A stretch of DNA of 64,000 bases, from positions 454,501 through 518,500 of the forward strand of contig JAQPZY010001692.1 in NCBI GenBank assembly GCA_029931535.1, given 5' to 3'. Shown piece by piece: positions 1 to 11,110 of the stretch (position 1 is the stretch's first letter; each line of letters opens with the position of its first letter). The position numbers and the translations under genes were made by a program. Source of the DNA: Margaritifera margaritifera. Lineage: Eukaryota > Mollusca > Bivalvia > Unionida > Margaritiferidae. The notes below the pieces were generated by a model, which was given only the letters and a program-made list of their open reading frames with translations, was not told the origin of the DNA and did no database searches.

Positions 1-2
1 AA

Positions 3-188
3 ACAGTATTAGCTCATCTGACATGTATAGTAGTTGCCAATGGAGCCAGAGTTGAAAAGATGCAAATTAAACAGAAGCCTATCTCTGTAGCTTGGACTCA
101 TCCATATGTAAGGATGTTTCCCAATCACTGTTCACTTAAAGAGATATTAAAGAAAGAAAATATTTATGAAACTCTGACTTCTTGTTAA
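3..188 (+). CDS. Possible 3' terminal exon of an unrecognised gene (partial)
   Basis: One plus-strand frame is open from the window edge for 61 codons and ends in TAA at 186-188. The residues look protein-like: a hydrophobic start (VLAHLTCIVVANG), then a mixed region with WTHPYVRMFPNHC and a charged end (SLKEILKKENIYETL). I do not recognise the family. The 5' part lies outside the window, so neither a splice acceptor nor a start can be judged. An open stretch of this length could arise by chance in AT-rich DNA, so the call is weak. The next 3 kb hold no continuation. Confidence 0.3.
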   Translation, partial: TVLAHLTCIVVANGARVEKMQIKQKPISVAWTHPYVRMFPNHCSLKEILKKENIYETLTSC

Positions 189-3160
189 TTCTTTAGTATT
201 ATTTTGCATGGATTTTTCCAAAATACTGCAATATGTATCACAAATACACTGTCCTGTATTGCACATATATAGCAATATGAAAATTCTGATAATACCTACC
301 CCCAAGATATGCATAATTAAGTTCCAAGTGATAAGCTCAACTATTTAAAATAAAGAAAAACATTAAAATATATTGAATTGTATCATATTTACACTGAACC
401 ATGTGCTTAGTCCTTGAAAGGTACTAGTGGTATGTAGTCACAACTATAGCACATGTTCACATGACTGTAATACCCAACTTTGAGCCTGCTCAGATTCTGA
501 TGTAATAGGGCCTAATGTGTACTGTAACAGGGCACTGGTTTCAGTGGTTGTGCAGAAATCAAAGCTTAGGTAGCCACTGTTAACACCGTTATAAAGTATT
601 GACATAAGTAGCATCAAAAGAAGATGTCACTTTCAGATTCCGGGTTGAGAAAAATGCCATTCATGCTACAAGAAGCCATCTGACTTGAGCATCATTATCG
701 TACCACTTCAGTTATGAATTATAGCCCAGCATTAACAGTTGAAGTCTGATAATTGCCCGCAATAAAACTTAGCTAAATTTAGCATTGAAAAAAATAATAA
801 AGTAGGAATGCATCACATGATTATTTGAAGACTAATCTCTCTCGTTCTCTCTCTCTCTGTTAGTACTATGTTGCAATCTCAGATATTCATATATTTTTAA
901 TTGCCTATATTGACAAAGAAAAAAGCAACACCTCACACAATCAATTACAGCTGGTTTGTCACCATTTTTGTATCTTTGGTCTAGACTATAAGAAAAAAAT
1001 CTCCAGCCTTCTAATTAACTTCCACATCTGGCTAAGAAATCTTCTACAAATTTTAACAATGTAGCCTTCAATGTTTACAACAGTGTTAACATCTTTGTTA
1101 TACTGTTGTACTGTCTTAGACCGGTACACTTTTGAGCCGGCTACTTCAAAAGATAATGAGAGGACTGAATCTCATTATATAAAATCTCACACTGTCTTTT
1201 GCAGTGTTAAATCTTTGGCTTCTTTAATTTATTTTATACGAAAGCCGTCTAGTATCAAAACTACTGTACTGTGTACCGTGGATCATTTTCAACATTAAAA
1301 TTTTAATTGGTTCAGGTTTCTTATGCAAATAAAATATGTATGTCAAATCAGGTGCATTAAGTGGAATAGCAAGAAATCCCCCCCCCCTTAATTCTGGGGC
1401 TCCACTCTCAATAAAAAAAGTTGTTTGATGGGAATTTTGGACCTCCCTGTAGTTGTGGGGTTTGTTTTGGTGGTTGCTATGCCACTAGGTGCATTGTTTT
1501 CGATTGCAAAAAGAAACCTTCCTCACTCAATATTCAGGATTGTTTTATATAGCTTTATCTGAAATTTTAGTGAACAGACTAATTTACAATATGTTACAAC
1601 AAAATGTGTGGGTCTGATAAATAACTTTTCCTGAATAAAAATCCAACTTGCATATTCATTATCAGCACAAGAAGAGCAATCATTTATTAAGACCATGTCT
1701 CTGTGTTGCATGTATTATAGTTTTCTCCAGGACCCATTATGGCTTGTATCCCTATCTATATTTGACTAAATAAAAGCACAATATTACTTGAATTTTTATG
1801 AAAATGATTAATTTCATTCAAATATTTGAATTTGTAAACCAAACTTTTGCATCTTCATGCAAACACTATCGTATCCATCTCCATTCCAAGTGAACATCTT
1901 CGTTAATGTTAATCCCACACCCTGAATTTGGAACCCAAAATATGAAATCATGATGAACTGTATCCAAATGGATGCTGGGATGCTGGATGAGTCTATTTTT
2001 AAGAAGGGGTGAATACCATGAGAATGACCCATTTGGCTCAAGAGCTGCTTGGGGAAATATCTAAAGCTGACCAAACAACTCACTCCTATAAGTACAATTC
2101 GTTCACTGGGCTCAAATTAGAAGCATGTGAGGGTTCTCTATGATCAACAAACTTCTATGTGACCTAGACTAAAATGTGGTGGTATTAACATTATCAAAGT
2201 CATTCACTTGGAATGAATATGGTTTAAAAATTCAAAATATCTGAAAGATATAAATAATTTTCATGCAAATTTTAGCAAAAACTTTGCGTTTATTTAGTCA
2301 GATGTAGACAGGGGTACAAAGCAGAGGGTCCCGGAGGAAACTACAGAACTGTATTTAACAGAAAAAGACAATAGCACTAAATACCACAAATGTCCTCCAC
2401 TGAAAACCATGCCAAGTGCAATTAGGAAAACACTTTGAATAATTAGATAATCAATTAAAGAGTCTCACTGCTAACTGTAAAATGTCGTGTAGTAAGCACT
2501 TAAGCTGTTTAATTTTAATGAAGGTTACAGGTTTCGTTAACTTATGGCAAATCACTTGTGCACAATTTTCACATGCTCACTCTTTTCTAGGAGATTCATA
2601 AAATTCAGCAGGACTGGATCAATCTACTTCCTGGAGAAAGCACTGTGCTCATCCAGCACTTCTGAAACATTTGGGAGTCCCAAGCAGATTTGTTCACAAT
2701 TCTTAGTCAAGGACTCTCATTATCGGGTCTACGAAAAACCATGGAACTCGGAAAAAGGCAAGACCTCAAGTTTTATGAAATCATTGATTTTAATTTCTAC
2801 AGCATGAAATAAACATTGATTTTGTATTTATCTTATATCAGTTTATAATACTGCAATATGAATTTTATACATGTTTTGATAAATATAATTCTTAGAATCC
2901 GACAACATAATCTAGGTTGGATTAATTAGTCCAAGCCATTATTTAAACTGACCTGAATGTACAGACCACTTGCTTTCTGTCATAGTGCTTTTTAAGAAAC
3001 CTGTTCTGAGATACAACCCCTTTTGCCAACAAAATGTGGTCTTTCAAGACAGGTGGTCTCTCCTTAAAAGTTAAATGATGTAACTAAAATAATTTGTCCT
3101 TGAGAAATAAAGTCCTCCTCAAGTGACAGATGGTCTCCCAACTAAAATAATTAATAATAT
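189..3160. other. Gene-free stretch
   Basis: No ORF here has a family signature or credible splice signals on either strand. A (CT)n tract lies near 836-860 and a C-run near 1377. At 3010-3085 the phrase with 'tctttcaagacaggtggtct' resembles 7080-7125, where it follows a CAGTAAAACCTGTC-type terminus, so a scrap of a pogo/Tigger-like element is possible. The block 2650-2720 and the block 6690-6750 share a diverged segment (GGGAGTCCCAA), which suggests an old interspersed repeat. Confidence 0.5.
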
Positions 3161-3162
3161 GA

Positions 3163-3975
3163 AAACGTAAACACCCTCATGAGATGCAAATGATATACTA
3201 TTCCTGTATATGAAAATTTAAACACCCTCATGAGATGCAAATGATATATACTATTCCTGTATATGAAAATTTAAACACCCTCATGAGATGCAAATGATAT
3301 ACTATTCCTGTATATGAAAATGTAAACACCCTCATGAGATGCAAATGATATACTATTCCTGTATATGAAAATGTAAACACCCTCATGAGATGCAAATGAT
3401 ATATACTATTCCTGTATATGAAAATGTAAACACCCTCATGAGATGCAAATGATATATACTATTCCTGTATATGAAAATTTAAACACCCTCATGAGATGCA
3501 AATGATATACTATTCCTGTATATGAAAACGTAAACACCCTCATGAGATGCAAATGATATACTATTCCTGTATATGAAAATTTAAACACCCTCATGAGATG
3601 CAAATGATATATACTATTCCTGTATATGAAAATTTAAACACCCTCATGAGATGCAAATGATATACTATTCCTGTATATGAAAACGTAAACACCCTCATGA
3701 GATGCAAATGATATACTATTCCTGTATATGAAAATTTAAACACCCTCATGAGATGCAAATGATATATACTATTCCTGTATATGAAAATTTAAACACCCTC
3801 ATGAGATGCAAATGATATACTATTCCTGTATATGAAAACGTAAACACCCTCATGAGATGCAAATGATATACTATTCCTGTATATGAAAATTTAAAAACCC
3901 TCATGAGATGCAAATGATATATACTATTCCTGTATATGAAAACGTAAAAACCCTCTTGAGATGCAAATGATTTAC
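3163..3975. repeat. About 52-bp minisatellite, about 16 copies, with an octamer motif in each unit
   Basis: The unit contains CCCTCATGAGATGCAAATGA followed by TATACTATTCCTGTATATG. Units vary by a few bases (AATTTAAAC, AATGTAAAC or AACGTAAAC; one or two TA steps). Every unit carries ATGCAAAT, the exact octamer bound by POU-domain proteins. ORFs through the array, such as the minus-strand one ending near 4018, are repeat translations and not genes. The array lies downstream of the visible RNF168-like exons. Confidence 0.9.
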
Positions 3976-4019
3976 TTGACAGTTCATGAAATAACAAATG
4001 ATCTGAATTATCCTTCAAA

Positions 4020-4235
4020 TAAAGCCTGGATATGTGAAATAGTTAAGCCAGTGACAAGTTATGCCATAGACTCTGGGGCCTGGATATGTGAAATAGTTAT
4101 GCCACAGACACTGGGGCCTGGATATGGAGAAATAGTTATGCCAGAGGCAAGTTATGCAATAGACACGGGGGCCTGGATAGGTGAAATAGTTATGCCAGCG
4201 ATGCTGGGGCCTGGATATGTCACATAGTTACGCCA
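4020..4235. repeat. Imperfect tandem repeat based on GCCTGGATATGTGAAATAGT
   Basis: Four to five diverged copies of a 40-60 bp unit. Each has GGGGCCTGGATA followed by GAAATAGTTATGCCA and a spacer containing an ACAAGTTATGC-like phrase. It starts about 45 bp after the octamer minisatellite. The 88-codon plus ORF across it is a repeat translation. Confidence 0.75.
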
Positions 4236-4607
4236 CAAACAAGTGCAAATGGGTCATGACTGCGGTTTGAGAATAAGGCAAACAATCAGTAAACGTACTG
4301 CTACACAAAATCACAATACCACTGTTAGTAACTCATTACTCATGCTTTTAAGAACTATTTCTTTCTTCTATTCTTTAATTGTTTTCCTTATTACTTCCCA
4401 GAGGGTAGATAAAAGCACAAACATATCCATTTGTCTGTGCTTTTGATTTTTCAAGCATTTTGGCAATAAAGATGAGATCATTTTCTGCAAATTAAAAATT
4501 TAAAACACCAAAACTATTTTAAAAGGATAATTTATAAAAATGGAGTGATATTCTAAAATGTGCACAGAGTGTCTTGTGTTATATAAAGAGGGTAATGTAT
4601 GAAAAAC

Positions 4608-4829
4608 CTTGTCCTGGTCCAGACATAGTTTGCCATCATCAGTTGGTGTCATGCATTTATACGGGTAGGGACTTTTGGCCTCTGTAGATCGTCTCTCTGC
4701 ATCTCTCATCTTAGAGAGGAATGTTTCTATTGTTCCACTGCTGGATTTGTTACTGCTGGTAGAGGTGCTTCGTGTCATACGTAATCTGGACTCCCTTATC
4801 AGTAAGTCAAAAGGACTATCAGTCCCAGC
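4608..4829 (-). CDS. Candidate downstream exon of the RNF168-like gene
   Basis: The minus strand shows a good acceptor (pyrimidine-rich ...CCTTTCAG), then 74 open codons, then AAG/GTTTTT as a possible donor. Both boundaries are phase 0, which matches the phase-0 end of the exon at 10164-10325 and the end of the candidate exon at 5172-5287. The peptide is Ser/Thr/Arg-rich at first (LRMTRSTSTSSNKSSS), then has GTIETFL, loosely like a PCNA-binding box without its leading Gln, then a Cys-containing tail. If the donor is not used the frame runs on to a stop at about 4500, giving a terminal exon. Assignment to RNF168 rests on strand, order and phase, not on a recognised domain. Confidence 0.4.
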
Positions 4830-5171
4830 CTGAAAGGATAAAGATACTAATAGTTTCAATACTTTTACTGCGTCTGGGCCCTTATGAAACCAGTCAAGAT
4901 TTCTGATGGAAATATTTTCAAAGGCCCAAAAACTAAAAAGTCTCTGCTACACATATGGCCACATTTATGTTAAACTGTAACCCCACCTTTTCTCCATTAA
5001 AATCAGAAAATTCCACTGCATGGCATACCCACACATATACATCCATACAAATGTACATGAATATATAAATACATACAGTACAGCTTGCCCAATTTTTTTC
5101 CTTCTCCGTACATCACAGTGGGGGTGGAGAGAGCATAGAGAGGATTAAGAAAAAGCGCTTCCACAATCTAC

Positions 5172-5287
5172 CTGCGTGTCATGATGGAGTTGCTGTGGCC
5201 TTTTGTAGAGGATAGCTTTGCACTCAACGATCACCGTGGAGTGGAAACCATCTCGATAAAGTGTACATGGTTTACCGCTAATGACCC
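5172..5287 (-). CDS. Candidate internal exon (phase 1 in, phase 0 out), family not recognised
   Basis: The minus strand has ...GCTTGCAG as acceptor, 38 whole codons in the only open frame, and ACGCAG/GTAGAT as donor. The peptide reads like a folded domain (GKPCTLYRDGFHSTVIVECK, then AILYKRPQQLHHDTQ). The other two minus frames stop early. It lies between RNF168-like exons on the same strand and its outgoing phase fits the exon at 4608-4829. Its incoming phase does not fit the exon at 10164-10325, so an undetected exon would be needed between them, or this belongs to another gene. Confidence 0.35.
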
Positions 5288-5734
5288 CTGCAAGCATGCA
5301 CTAAAGAGTTTCAGTAAGAGAAAGTGCATGGTGGGGCACTTATCTATCTACCTCATTGCCCCTATAAATAATGGAAACATTTTTAATTTTGCAAATGAAA
5401 TTCTAGAGAACATTAACACAATGGCAATGATGTGTGAACCTTAGTAATAATCAATATTGCGTGATTCATACAAATGTTTGTGTTTTTTTTTATCCCCCAT
5501 TATCGGACTCTACATGATGCACTCATTTCCATTGAAGTTTGTGCAATTGAAAAGATGTCTAACCAATTTTAAAAAAAATCGCATTCACACTTTAACACTT
5601 GAATTAAAGTGAAAACAAATTACACATACTCCAACACTTGTGTTGTCAGAATCTACAGACGCATGCCTTGTTGGAGGGAAGCAGCTGATAAAAACCACCT
5701 TGAAACACCCTTTTACAGTGGGGAGCTTAGCCTA

Positions 5735-5855
5735 CCCCTATGCATGTCTTATGTTTCATATCCACTTAACTTACCCCACTCCTACACGTCTTATGTTTCA
5801 TATCCACTTAACGTACCCCACCCCTATGCATGTCGTATGTTACATATCCACTTAA
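5735..5855. repeat. About 42-bp tandem repeat, three copies
   Basis: Three consecutive copies contain CATATCCACTTAAC, followed in the first two by GTACCCCAC or TTACCCCAC and then by TATGTTTCATA or TATGTTACATA. No gene is associated with it. Confidence 0.75.
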
Positions 5856-6114
5856 CTTTAAGGTTTAAATTAGTTGAAAAAATTAATCTAACATACGCTT
5901 TATACAGTGTGACCATACTGGGGGAGACAATGAATCTCTGAAGTGGAGAGCTCCACACATAGACAAAGGGAGCTAACTCTTCTAACAAGTACATACACAT
6001 GATGGGGACAATGTTTATGATACTATTGACAATGTTTATTGATACTATGAGCTTCCGAGTCAATAAATTTATCCAAATAATAATTTTTAAGTGCACAGTG
6101 TAGATATTACATCA

Positions 6115-6240
6115 ATTATGGTATTTGTCCTTGAGCAAGGTCAAAACTTACAGAATAAATATGGTATTGTGTTAGAGCAAGGTGAAAACTTACAGAATAA
6201 ATATGGTATTTGTCCTTGAGCAAGGTGAAAACTTACAGCA
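6115..6240. repeat. About 43-bp tandem repeat, three copies
   Basis: Repeated phrases are GAGCAAGGTGAAAACTTACA and AATAAATATGGTATTTGTCC. The middle copy is shortened. The surrounding 5290-7300 holds no supportable gene; a CAGTAAAACCTGTCC segment at 7058-7075 looks like another pogo-type terminus. Confidence 0.75.
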
Positions 6241-7304
6241 CAAATCATCATTTATATTAAAACTATTTTTCCTTTTATGCAATGTGAACATATATTGCAT
6301 TGCTTCATTTTACTTATTGACACTACTCCAAAATCACTTGCTGGATCTATGTTAAACTTAATGTCCTATGGCTAACAGTCACACAGATGCTCGGACTTGC
6401 TCCAATATCTATCCAGCACTCAAGTAAACGGACTTCCAGACTAATAGACTGAAATACTGTAACTGGCACCGAAAGTCCTGTAAATGGAATTTTTAAAACA
6501 ATGTCTTGTCTAAAATTGATAGTATAATGCATAACACATTTTTTTTAAAACTCAATTTATTCTAGAGGCTATAAACAAAATGTAGTTATAAATGGGTTCG
6601 TTTGCTTGTTTTTCTGATTGCTAATCCAGGTTTGTCCGTGTTTTTTTAAACACTGTGAATTCCATCAAGATTCCCAATTTATTTATTTGGCACTTTTCTG
6701 AAATGTGGGAGTCCCAAACAATTTTCACAAATTTTGCTGAGGCAGTGACTATGGGGCAAACTTGCTTTTATAAAATTTGTGCAGCCATATTGGTAATGGT
6801 TAAGATGTTTGAATCACATAAAGCTGAATGATTTACTGATACTGAAGGCTATATTAACTAGAAGTTGTTATTCGAATATTTTACTTCTGACCAGGTCACT
6901 TAGGAAAGAAAAACTTGTACAGCTTAATAAAGGTCAACCATATTACTTAGATTAATCAAATAATATCTCCCATGATAAAATCATGAAAGCAGCCTAATAA
7001 ATTTGACAAAATGTAGGGGGTGGACATACAGTCAAGCAAAAATATTCTCAGAAAATACAGTAAAACCTGTCCTATGAGACCATACCCTATCTGCTAAAAA
7101 AAATGGTCTATCAAGACAGGTGGTCTAACATTAGCAGCCATCAAATACTATATATAACTAAAAAAAATTCTGCAATAACGTATAGTCTTATATGTCAAAT
7201 GGTGTCCCAAATCAGCGTTTCTTCTTTAAGTCAGGTTTTATGGTATTTGCCCAGATTTAGTAAAAATAGGGATGAGATTATCACTGGGTAAGTACAGATC
7301 TATA

Positions 7305-8773
7305 CAGTAAAGATTGTTTATTATGTTTAAAAGGGGTCTGGGATTTTTATAATGTTATAACACAGAAACATTATATCCAAATTCATCGTTTAGTTTTGAA
7401 AGTGCTTATGTTCGTTCGTGTCCATGTTGATGACATGTCAATGATGTTGGACATATATGTAGTAAAAAAATTTTACCATCCAATGAAAGTGTCAACTTAA
7501 ATGTACATGCACCAGCTATAAAGAAATTGTTAATAGTCATCTGGTTTTTATTAATCTGAGATTTTTTATTGAGATGGATTTAGTGACATTCAAATACTCA
7601 TAAAGAATATCAGGTGTATCACTCTGAGCTTGTAGCTATGCTATCTAGAACCTTGCTGGCTCACTGTACTCGTCACTTCCAGTAGCAGAAAACCAGTCAC
7701 TTCCCGGTGATCACCGATTTAAAAAACAATATCTAGAATTGTTACCATCGCAGATGTGACAGTGTCACTAACCAAATTAACATAATCTGAGACATCAACA
7801 TCCTCGTTACCAGACCCAAGTAGGCATAACTCATCACTCACCATAGCAAGGGGAACATCATTGTCATGATCACCATCAATGGTACTGACATCTGTTTGCT
7901 AACTAAATTCTGCCTTAACAAAAAGCTTGCAACAGTCTGTGGATACATCACATCATGCACACTCGTACTTTGATTTCAAATTGAAGATGACTCATTGGAA
8001 CACGTGAGAGATTTACTTCAAGCTGTGGAAACATCACACCATGCATGATAAATCATACTGATTGCAGACAATGCATTTATTTTATGCTTAAATTGTTTGT
8101 CAAGGTTCGCGAGGTATCTTTGGATTGGAGCATGTTAGTACTTTTACTTCTATTCCTAATATTTTTTATTTGTAGCTTTGTGTCTAAAGAGCGGCTTTTT
8201 CATTTTCTGACTGGTGAATTTTCATCTATTTTCACAAGTCAGAATTCAAAATGAACACGAGAGAGATTTAGTTCAAGCTGTACTCAATTAGTCAACATAC
8301 AGGTATAGAATGACAGCTAAAGGACACTTCTAAATTATTTGGTCATGAAAGCACAAAACAAATCATTTCTTGTCATGCTTTCATTGCATGGAACCAACAA
8401 CATGTGATTCTAACTTACCAATTATGAATGAGGTGTGATTATTATCCTTTTGTTACCTTGCACCTCTTTTATGGCTTTGTTATTCAGCAATTATGCATGA
8501 GGTGTGATTATCATGCCTTTGTTATGCCTCTGTTATTTAAACCATTGTTTATCTGGCTACGATGCATCCAGTGATAAAAACATTATAATTGAGCTATTTT
8601 CTCTCACAGATCACACAAAGCACACTCCATAACCAATTAAATGTTGTAACAAAGGAATGTTATAACAAAGCCTTTGGAATATATAGTAATTAGGAATTTG
8701 GCTGGGGAAATTAAACTCGAACATTGTAACAGAGAAAACATTTTACCAAGAACGTAATAAACAATCTTTACTG
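7305..8773 (-). mobile_element. Degenerate pogo/Tigger-like DNA transposon, 1.47 kb
   Basis: The ends are inverted copies of CAGTAAAGATTGTTTATTA: plus strand at 7305, and reverse complement ending at 8773. They are flanked on both sides by TA (7303-7304 and 8774-8775), the target duplication of Tc1/mariner-pogo elements. The interior retains a transposase-like tail on the minus strand (7719-7898) and no intact ORF. It lies in an RNF168-like intron. Confidence 0.65.
7719..7898 (-). pseudogene. pogo-type transposase C-terminal remnant
   Basis: Fifty-nine open minus-strand codons contain GDHDNDVPLAMVSDE and EDVDVSDYVNLVSD. The pattern of acidic residues, then D-(V/I)-PL, then a D/V-rich acidic tail is what the C-terminal end of Tigger/pogo transposases looks like. 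No DDE core is readable upstream. It sits inside the TA-flanked element at 7305-8773, which supports the reading. The call is from pattern memory without a database search. Confidence 0.45.
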
Positions 8774-8804
8774 TAACTGTAGCATGCACATGTTTATGCA
8801 AACT

Positions 8805-9855
8805 AGAACCCCTTTAAGGGCCTGATGCTTTACTGGCCAAAAAGAATTTCCAGCAATTCAAGATAAGACCATTTCTTCCATTTAACTGCTGAGTGTTAAA
8901 ACCATCTCTGACATATTTTAAAGCAATAACAAGATTTTCAAATTAGGTGCTGTCATGGATGGATTGGATGTCAGATTGGCACCATTTTCAATTAGGACGA
9001 ACAAGACATCATAAGAAGACTTCTGGTGGAAACCCTATGTTAATATGACTTTCCATTTTGGAGGAGTAATGATAAGATTTTGAAGATGGCTGCCATGGTG
9101 GCCATATTGGATACCAGACTGGTACCATTTCCATTTAGGACCAAGTTGAAATCATAAGAAGTCTTTTGGCGGACACACAATATCAATATGACCAACCATC
9201 ACGGTAAAGTAGTTAAGATTTTGAAGATGGCCATTGTAGCAGCCACATTGGAAGCCAGACTGGCACCATTTTCATTTAGGACCTACCAGACATCATAAAA
9301 AGCCACTCAGCAAAACCTGTATGTTCATATGACCATCCATTCAGGAGAAGAAGTGATAACAAGATTTTCAAGATGGTCACTGTGGTAGCCATATTGCATG
9401 TGCAAGCAGCAACATTTTCATTTAGAACCAACTAGACATCACAAGAAGTCTTCTTGTGAAAACCCCATGGCAATATTACTTTCGTTCAGGAGGAGTAGCA
9501 ATAACAAGATATTCAAGACATATAATGTGTTGGCCATACTGGACATCAAATTGGCACTATTTTTATTTAGGAGCAACCAGACATCATCTGAAGTCTTTAA
9601 GTGAAAACCCCATGTCAATATGAGGAGTTGCAATAAGAACATTTTCAAGATGGCTGTTGTGGTAAACATATTGACTGTCCAAGCAGCACCATTTTCATTT
9701 AGGACCAACTAGACCATGGGATGAATGTGTGTGTGCGTGAAGTTTCATGGCAATCCTCCAAGTAGTTTAGGAGAAGCAGCAATAACAAACTTGTGCTAAT
9801 GGATGGACAATGGACCATCCCTTAAGCTCTTTTGGCATATGATCAGAAGAGCTAA
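8805..9855. repeat. Interspersed repeat made of about 125-bp CAAGATGG-type subunits
   Basis: It begins with GGGCCTGATGCTTTACTGG. It then contains about six diverged copies of a unit with TTTTCAAGATGG, GGCACCATTTTCATTTAGGA, CATCATAAGAAGTCTTC and a GAGGAGTAG spacer. It ends with a GGATGGACAATGGACC / AAGAGCTAA tail. A second copy starts near 13885. No coding capacity is seen. Repeats of this style are common in mollusc genomes (established in general, not checked here). Confidence 0.7.
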
Positions 9856-10163
9856 AAACCAAAATGTGTGGTTTTGGTAACCTGACTTACCCTATTTTCA
9901 TGGCCCTGACCCTTTGTCTTTTTATCATGATCACAACAATTTAAATAAAATAAAAAAATCTTACCAACCATGCCTTGTTTTCGCCTTTGAACCAGCAACT
10001 TTTAATTGGAAACTGTGATGTGAACTAACACCAGCTGGACAAAAAAAGAAAGACAACAACAAAATAGGGAAGTAGCACTGACCTCCTACCCCATTTTTTT
10101 CACAATGTTACCAAAACCACACATTTTTTTTTAGGCCTTGGTAATTTATATTTGTCTTCAAAC
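9856..10163. other. RNF168-like intron sequence
   Basis: Nothing distinct beyond T-runs near 10097 and 10123, the second about 40 bp beyond the donor of the exon at 10164-10325. Confidence 0.5.
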
Positions 10164-10325
10164 CTCATTCATAACTTGACTAAGCTCCTTTGCCAGTTCT
10201 TCATCTGTCTTCTCTATATTCTCTAACTCCTTCCTTTTTCTCATCTCTTCCTCCTGAAGCTTTAGAATTAGTGCCTCACTTGCCTCCTCCTCCTTCTTTC
10301 TCTCCTCTTCCTGCTGCTGACGAAT
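10164..10325 (-). CDS. RNF168-like exon: ubiquitin-interacting helix region
   Basis: The minus-strand acceptor TTACAG and donor GAG/GTTTGA frame 54 open codons, phase 0 at both ends. The peptide is a long charged helix (QQQEEERKKEEEASEALILK) ending in EKTDEELAKELSQVMNE. In RNF168 and RNF169 a helix of this kind, with ASE..I..L..EE and D(E)ELA..LS, forms the ubiquitin-binding MIU/UMI segment that follows the RING and reads ubiquitinated H2A at DNA breaks. It joins in frame to exon 13759-13835. Residue pattern, strand and phase all agree with the RING exon upstream. Confidence 0.7.
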
Positions 10326-10734
10326 CTGTAATTGGAGATAACTCTTACATATTTAAACTGGAGACCCTATAATTGAGAATATACTTCTGATACTCACTCT
10401 ATCATGCGAACAGCATCTAAGCTGTAACCATACCTGTACCAAACTCTGCTGCAATAAAATCTGTTGTATTCTGAATTTCTACTTTATATTTCAACAAAGA
10501 ATATGTTCAGAGTATCATAAGACTATAATGTACAGCCATAATTTCTTTTGCAATATATGAATTTCTTGTTAAACACACTGAAACTTGCATGTAAAACAAG
10601 GTGAAACACTATATAGGTCACAATGACCTGCTACAAGGTGCTTGACAATAAAGCCAACACTGTACAGGTAAACTGAATGCTCAAATTAATCTAGGTCATA
10701 GATCTGCAACACGCTGCAGCTGCTCAGGAATTGT

Positions 10735-11110
10735 CTTGAGTAATTGGAATCAGGGTCTGCAAGCACAGTTTTGGTGGGAAATAATTGGAATCAGGGCTTG
10801 GAACCAATCAGGGCCTGGACACAACCTTTTGGTGGGAAATAATTGGAATCAGGGCCTGGAACCAATCAGGGCCTGGACACAATGTTTTGGTGGGAAATAA
10901 TTGGAATTAGGGCCTGGAACCACTGTGTTGGTGGAAAATAATTGGAATCAGGGCCTGGACACAACATTTTGGTGGGAAATTATTGGAATCAGGGTCTGGA
11001 CCTAGTGTTTATGTGGGAAATAATTGGAATCAGGGTCTGAACCTAGTGTTTATGTGGGAAATAATTGGAATCAGGGTCTGGACCTAGTGTTTATATGGGA
11101 AATAATTGGA
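10735..11110. repeat. About 40-bp tandem array, about nine copies
   Basis: The unit is GGGAAATAATTGGAATCAGG followed by GCCTGGAACC or TCTGGACC and a variable GTGTTTATG or ACAATGTTTTG spacer. It is intronic, with no ORF. Confidence 0.8.

Noticed and set aside
2544..2807. 87-codon plus ORF
   Set aside because: No family signature; part of it recurs diverged at 6690-6750, suggesting a repeat.
6347..6532. Minus-strand frame after a TTTACAG acceptor (ISLEVRLLECWIDIG)
   Set aside because: No donor or family signature; could be a repeat fragment.
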